Below are positions 60,918 to 64,000 of a DNA stretch of 64,000 nucleotides, one piece after another. Each line of letters opens with the position of its first letter. Within the stretch, counting starts at the first letter, position 1. The DNA comes from Parietaria judaica (taxonomy: Eukaryota > Streptophyta > Magnoliopsida > Rosales > Urticaceae), in the NCBI GenBank assembly GCA_954871525.1, contig OX940868.1, positions 17,107,056 to 17,171,055 of the forward strand, written 5' to 3'. The notes beneath the pieces were generated by a model. That model did not search any database, had not been told where the DNA came from, and saw nothing but the letters and a program-made list of their open reading frames with translations. The translations under genes and the position numbers were made by a program.

Positions 60918-62013
60918 CCTCAACTAAAGATCATAGCCAATGGATTAAATTACCAAGATGACCTGCGCAAGATACACGAAGCTAATAGGTTCGGTGAGGG
61001 TAAAATTGAGAAAACAAGAACCCCTCCAACTAGTACAATTACAATATATAATAGTTCATGACCACAAAGGGTCAAAATCATGAACAATATATAATTGATC
61101 CAATACAAATATCATGAGAAAACAAAGAAGTCTATTCCTTGCATAGACCGACTTTTCAATGCAAAACAAAGTTCAACTATTGAATAAAGAGTTTGCAATT
61201 AGTGGCCAACATTTTCTATCAAAACAACACATATAGCGTAGGCTTTCAAGTGAATCAATCAACAATGACATATTTTTAATTAATTCCAAGGTATTTGACG
61301 TGACTATGGCGATTATGTAATTATGAGAATATGAATTACAACCTTTCTCAAAATTAGGGTTAGAAATGATATATATTTTAAACCTGCACAAACACACGTG
61401 TTATGTTAATGTAATACTTTACTAATTCAAATTAAGCAATGAGCTTATGGACATAATTAGATTCGTGACATAAACAAAAAAATCATTATGATTGTTCTGA
61501 AAAAATTAGAAGAGTATTAGAGAATTTACTCATGTTTCTTTTATACAAAAGAATAAAAATGGGAAAATGGTATGTTTGAAATTATTATTTTCTTGTTTGA
61601 ACTCATCCCATCCTTATATTAAAAAGTTTGATTATGAATAAATTTGAGAAAAATCAAGATACAAATTTATTAATTGTAGGTACTATAGTATTTTATTTTT
61701 ATAATATATTTGATACCTCTCGTTATCCTAGAGGGCGCTCTTCGAGTGAGAAAATGCTCCAAAAACGGAAGAAACAAATAGAAATATATAGAGAGAGATA
61801 AAATGAGAAATATATTTTAAAATACAATTCTTTTTTTTTTGTACGTTAAACTATTTATAAATATGAACTAGGTACTGTAAAAAGTTTAAGGCATGCGGTA
61901 AAGCTATGATTTGAGTTTTTTCTTCATTTGCATGATCTTTTGATCGGATCGTATGTCAAGCTTTATTATGTATTATTTTTACTTTCAGACCAAGTTGCGA
62001 AGTTATAAGAGTT
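60918..62013. other. AT-rich spacer
   Basis: No gene recognised; the frame at 61173-61397 (minus) has no protein features. Confidence 0.5.
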
Positions 62014-62021
62014 GATTCAAG

Positions 62022-62762
62022 CATGGTTCGAATTTTCGACGATAATCGTCGATTTTCGGTAGTTACCGGCTGTAATGCTTATCGTTTTTATATACTTTTC
62101 GACGATTTTCGAGGTTTTCGATAAAACCTTTTCCAACCGATTTTCGACAAAATTAGTGTAAACCCACCCCACCTCGCCACGTCCGACCGGCGGCGGCCCG
62201 CGTGTGGTGGTGTAACATTTGTGTGAGTCCTCCCCCATCCACAAAATCCTTTGACCCAAAGGGCCCAAGCATTTGTCCCTAATATTTGGTATATAAACAT
62301 CACCAAACTCTTGTCATCTATCAATGTGGGACTTTTTGTTATTCAACTAATATCACACATTCACACTTAACATACACATACACTTCACTTAATAATTTAA
62401 CTTAATATTACACACTTCAAATAATATTATACACTTAACATACATATTAACTTCACCTAACATACATATACACTTAATATGTATATTCATTTAATATTAT
62501 ACACTTCAACTAATAATAATATTATAATTATACACTTAATAATTTAACATATGTTTTGTGGTATGATATTATCAAAATATTTTATAAGTTTTCTGTCAAA
62601 AAGTATCGAAAAGTATCGATAATCCGTCGATAATCATCGAAAAGTATCGGTAATCTATAAGCTACAGTGTTATAGGTTTTCCGTCGGTTAATCGGTAAGC
62701 TATCGATTAATCCGTCGAAAACAGTAATCGGTTTATTGGTAACATCGGTAAGTTGAACCATG
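62022..62762. mobile_element. hAT-like MITE (CAWGGT family, copy 3), 741 bp
   Basis: Ends CATGGTTCGAATTTTCG and, reversed, CATGGTTCAACTTACCG. A perfect 8-bp duplication GATTCAAG lies at 62014-62021 and 62763-62770. The interior has ttcgacgat and gtcgataatc repeats at both ends, a GC-richer patch (62160-62270), and many cacttaa and tacacttaac repeats (62350-62540). No transposase frame. Confidence 0.88.
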
Positions 62763-63001
62763 GATTCAAGTACTCAACCTCGAATTTCAGTCTTTTCTAT
62801 CGACAAAAATATTCGATTCCAAGGCCAAATTGGCATAGAAAGAAAAAAGATGTGACTATATATTTTATTTATACTTTCTTTTGCTAAAAATTCATAGTGA
62901 AAATAGCTTAGTTTGATTTGAAGGGTATAAGCTTCGTCACATGTTATACTTCCCACCCACGTGCTACTTGCTCTGCAAGTTTTCAAGTAGTATTTATTTA
63001 A

Positions 63002-63250
63002 TGTATTACTTTTATTTGATTATGTGCTTGAAGCCCAAGTCTTATACGAGGGTATAATGGTAACTTTTGAGACATATGTTGCCTATATAAACAAGTCACA
63101 TATCTTGTATTTAGAGCATCCTTAATCGAGAGAAAACATCTCCAACAATATAGCCTCCTCAATTGCTCATCTTTTTTCATATGTATATATATACAAATTA
63201 AATACAGAGTGGTGTTGTTTTCGGCAACGATACAAACTTAGGAACTTACA
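63002..63250 (+). repeat. part of a 5' LTR of a second copia element
   Basis: The LTR end is set at 63250 (cttaca) by the primer site that follows. A TATA-like tatataaac lies near 63084. The LTR start could not be fixed, because the partner LTR is beyond the window. Confidence 0.55.
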
Positions 63251-63252
63251 TT

Positions 63253-63264
63253 TGGTATCAGAGC
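63253..63264 (+). other. primer binding site (tRNA-iMet) of the second copia element
   Basis: TGGTATCAGAGC, complementary to initiator methionine tRNA, 3 bp after the presumed LTR end. Confidence 0.88.
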
Positions 63265-63287
63265 GAGGTTGTTGGTGTCGTTGTCAG

Positions 63288-63428
63288 GTCTCTTGAAAGT
63301 CCTAGTATGCTCTGTGGTTGCGGTTCCGACTGATCTTCCACATCAGAAACGAATTTTTTGAGATTTTAGAAAGTCTTAGTATGCTCTGTGGTTGCAGTTC
63401 CGACTGATCTTCCACATCAGAAACGCTT
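63288..63428. repeat. two tandem copies of a 48-bp core in the copia leader
   Basis: Cores at 63304-63351 and 63378-63425, 74 bp apart, differ by one base (cggttcc versus cagttcc). They match the hAT intron cores at 53639 and 53826. The first copy also shares the preceding gtctcttgaaagt and following gaattt-cttgagatt. Confidence 0.92.
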
Positions 63429-63481
63429 TCCTGATATTTTTTTTGTGAGAGTTTTCTTTGTGTCGAGGTACCGCCAACACG

Positions 63482-64000
63482 ATGGGTGATCTCCAAGTTG
63501 TCGGAGGTATCAAGAAACTCAACAGCAATAACTACAACACATGGGCGACATGCATGATGTCCTATTTGCAAGGGCACGACCTATGGGAGGTCGTCGGCGG
63601 AAGCGAAACTATGCCGCCGGAGGAAGATGCTAAACGGCACCCTACGCAAATGGAGAATCAAAGCAGGAAAAGCGATGTTTTCCCTGAAGACCACCATTGA
63701 AGAAGAGATATTGGAGCACATTCGGGACGACAAGACGCCCAAAGAAGCATGGGAAACGTTCACGACGCTTTTCTCAAAGAAGAACGATGCGAGGCTACAG
63801 CTCTTGGAGAACGAGCTGCTATCAATCTCACAACGCGACGTGACGATTGCTCAGTATTTTCACAAAGTCAAGTCGATATGCCGTGAGATTAGCGATCTCG
63901 ATCCGAAGTCTGTCATCGGAGAGGCTCGTATGAAGAGGATCATCATCCACGGGTTGAGATCAGAGTACCGAAGCTTCGTGATTGCTGTACAAGGATGGCC
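63482..64000 (+). pseudogene. copia gag N-terminal part, frameshifted, cut by the window edge
   Basis: The ATG at 63482 starts MGDLQVVGGIKKLNSNNYNT and then TWATCMMSYLQGHDLWEVVGG, the N-terminal DUF4219/UBN2-type Gag signature. Near 63631-63634 an extra base in an A run shifts the frame. The continuing frame (from 63648: KWRIKAGKAMFSLKTTIEEE, later TPKEAWETF, LLENELLSISQRDVT, IIIHGLRSEYRSFV) is the rest of the Gag capsid-like domain and stays open to the window end. Gag forms the virus-like particle that packages element RNA. The frameshift disables this copy unless it is a sequencing error. The remaining element lies beyond 64000. Confidence 0.85.

Overview
The window looks like nuclear DNA from a flowering plant, most likely a eudicot. 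It is strongly AT-rich. Genes have short GT-AG introns, and there are only two recognisable host genes in 64 kb. Much of the rest is transposable elements, many nested inside one another. I cannot name the species.

Layout. 1-2.85 kb is AT-rich and gene-free, with one possible foldback element. 2.86-13.83 kb is a small hAT-like element split by a 10.5 kb Ty1/copia retrotransposon on the minus strand. That retrotransposon has 2.75 kb LTRs, a TTATC target duplication, a tRNA-iMet primer site, a pol with two in-frame stops and no visible gag. At 16.3-17.6 kb is a six-exon minus-strand host gene for a Rad60/NIP45-type SUMO-like protein. At 17.86-19.25 kb is a complete, very young 1.4 kb non-autonomous LTR element (LTRs differ at one base) carrying a 277-codon chimeric acidic ORF. 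19.3-38.8 kb holds an orphan promoter-like patch, a 5'-truncated LINE, several MITEs, a tRNA-derived SINE split by a hAT MITE, and two Mutator-like foldback elements. At 39.1-40.5 kb is a four-exon plus-strand PLATZ zinc-binding protein gene. 41-52 kb is gene-free, with a CACGTG cluster, a 957 bp 'palindrome of palindromes', MITEs and RNase H relics. At 52.58-56.84 kb is a nearly intact 4.3 kb hAT transposon with an 8-bp target duplication and a two-exon transposase gene broken by one stop. 57-63 kb has further small elements. At 63.0-64.0 kb is the start of a second copia element, with a frameshifted gag that runs off the end.

How the parts relate. The hAT at 52.6 kb carries arrays of a GTCGCGAC-type motif near both ends. 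Two short elements (33.0 and 44.2 kb) share its ends, its motif and its 8-bp duplication size, so a likely donor and its dependants lie in one window. A second hAT-like family (CAWGGT ends) is present three times. At least seven elements of 350-960 bp share terminal sequence resembling GCGGCAAAAGTACCYAA, and three of them have near-perfect 9-bp duplications. The most unusual signal is a 48-bp sequence present twice in the intron of the hAT transposase gene and twice in the leader of the unrelated copia element at 63.3 kb.

Exon boundaries, target duplications and repeat identities were read by eye from the sequence. Family names rest on recognised protein motifs. No database search or alignment program was used.
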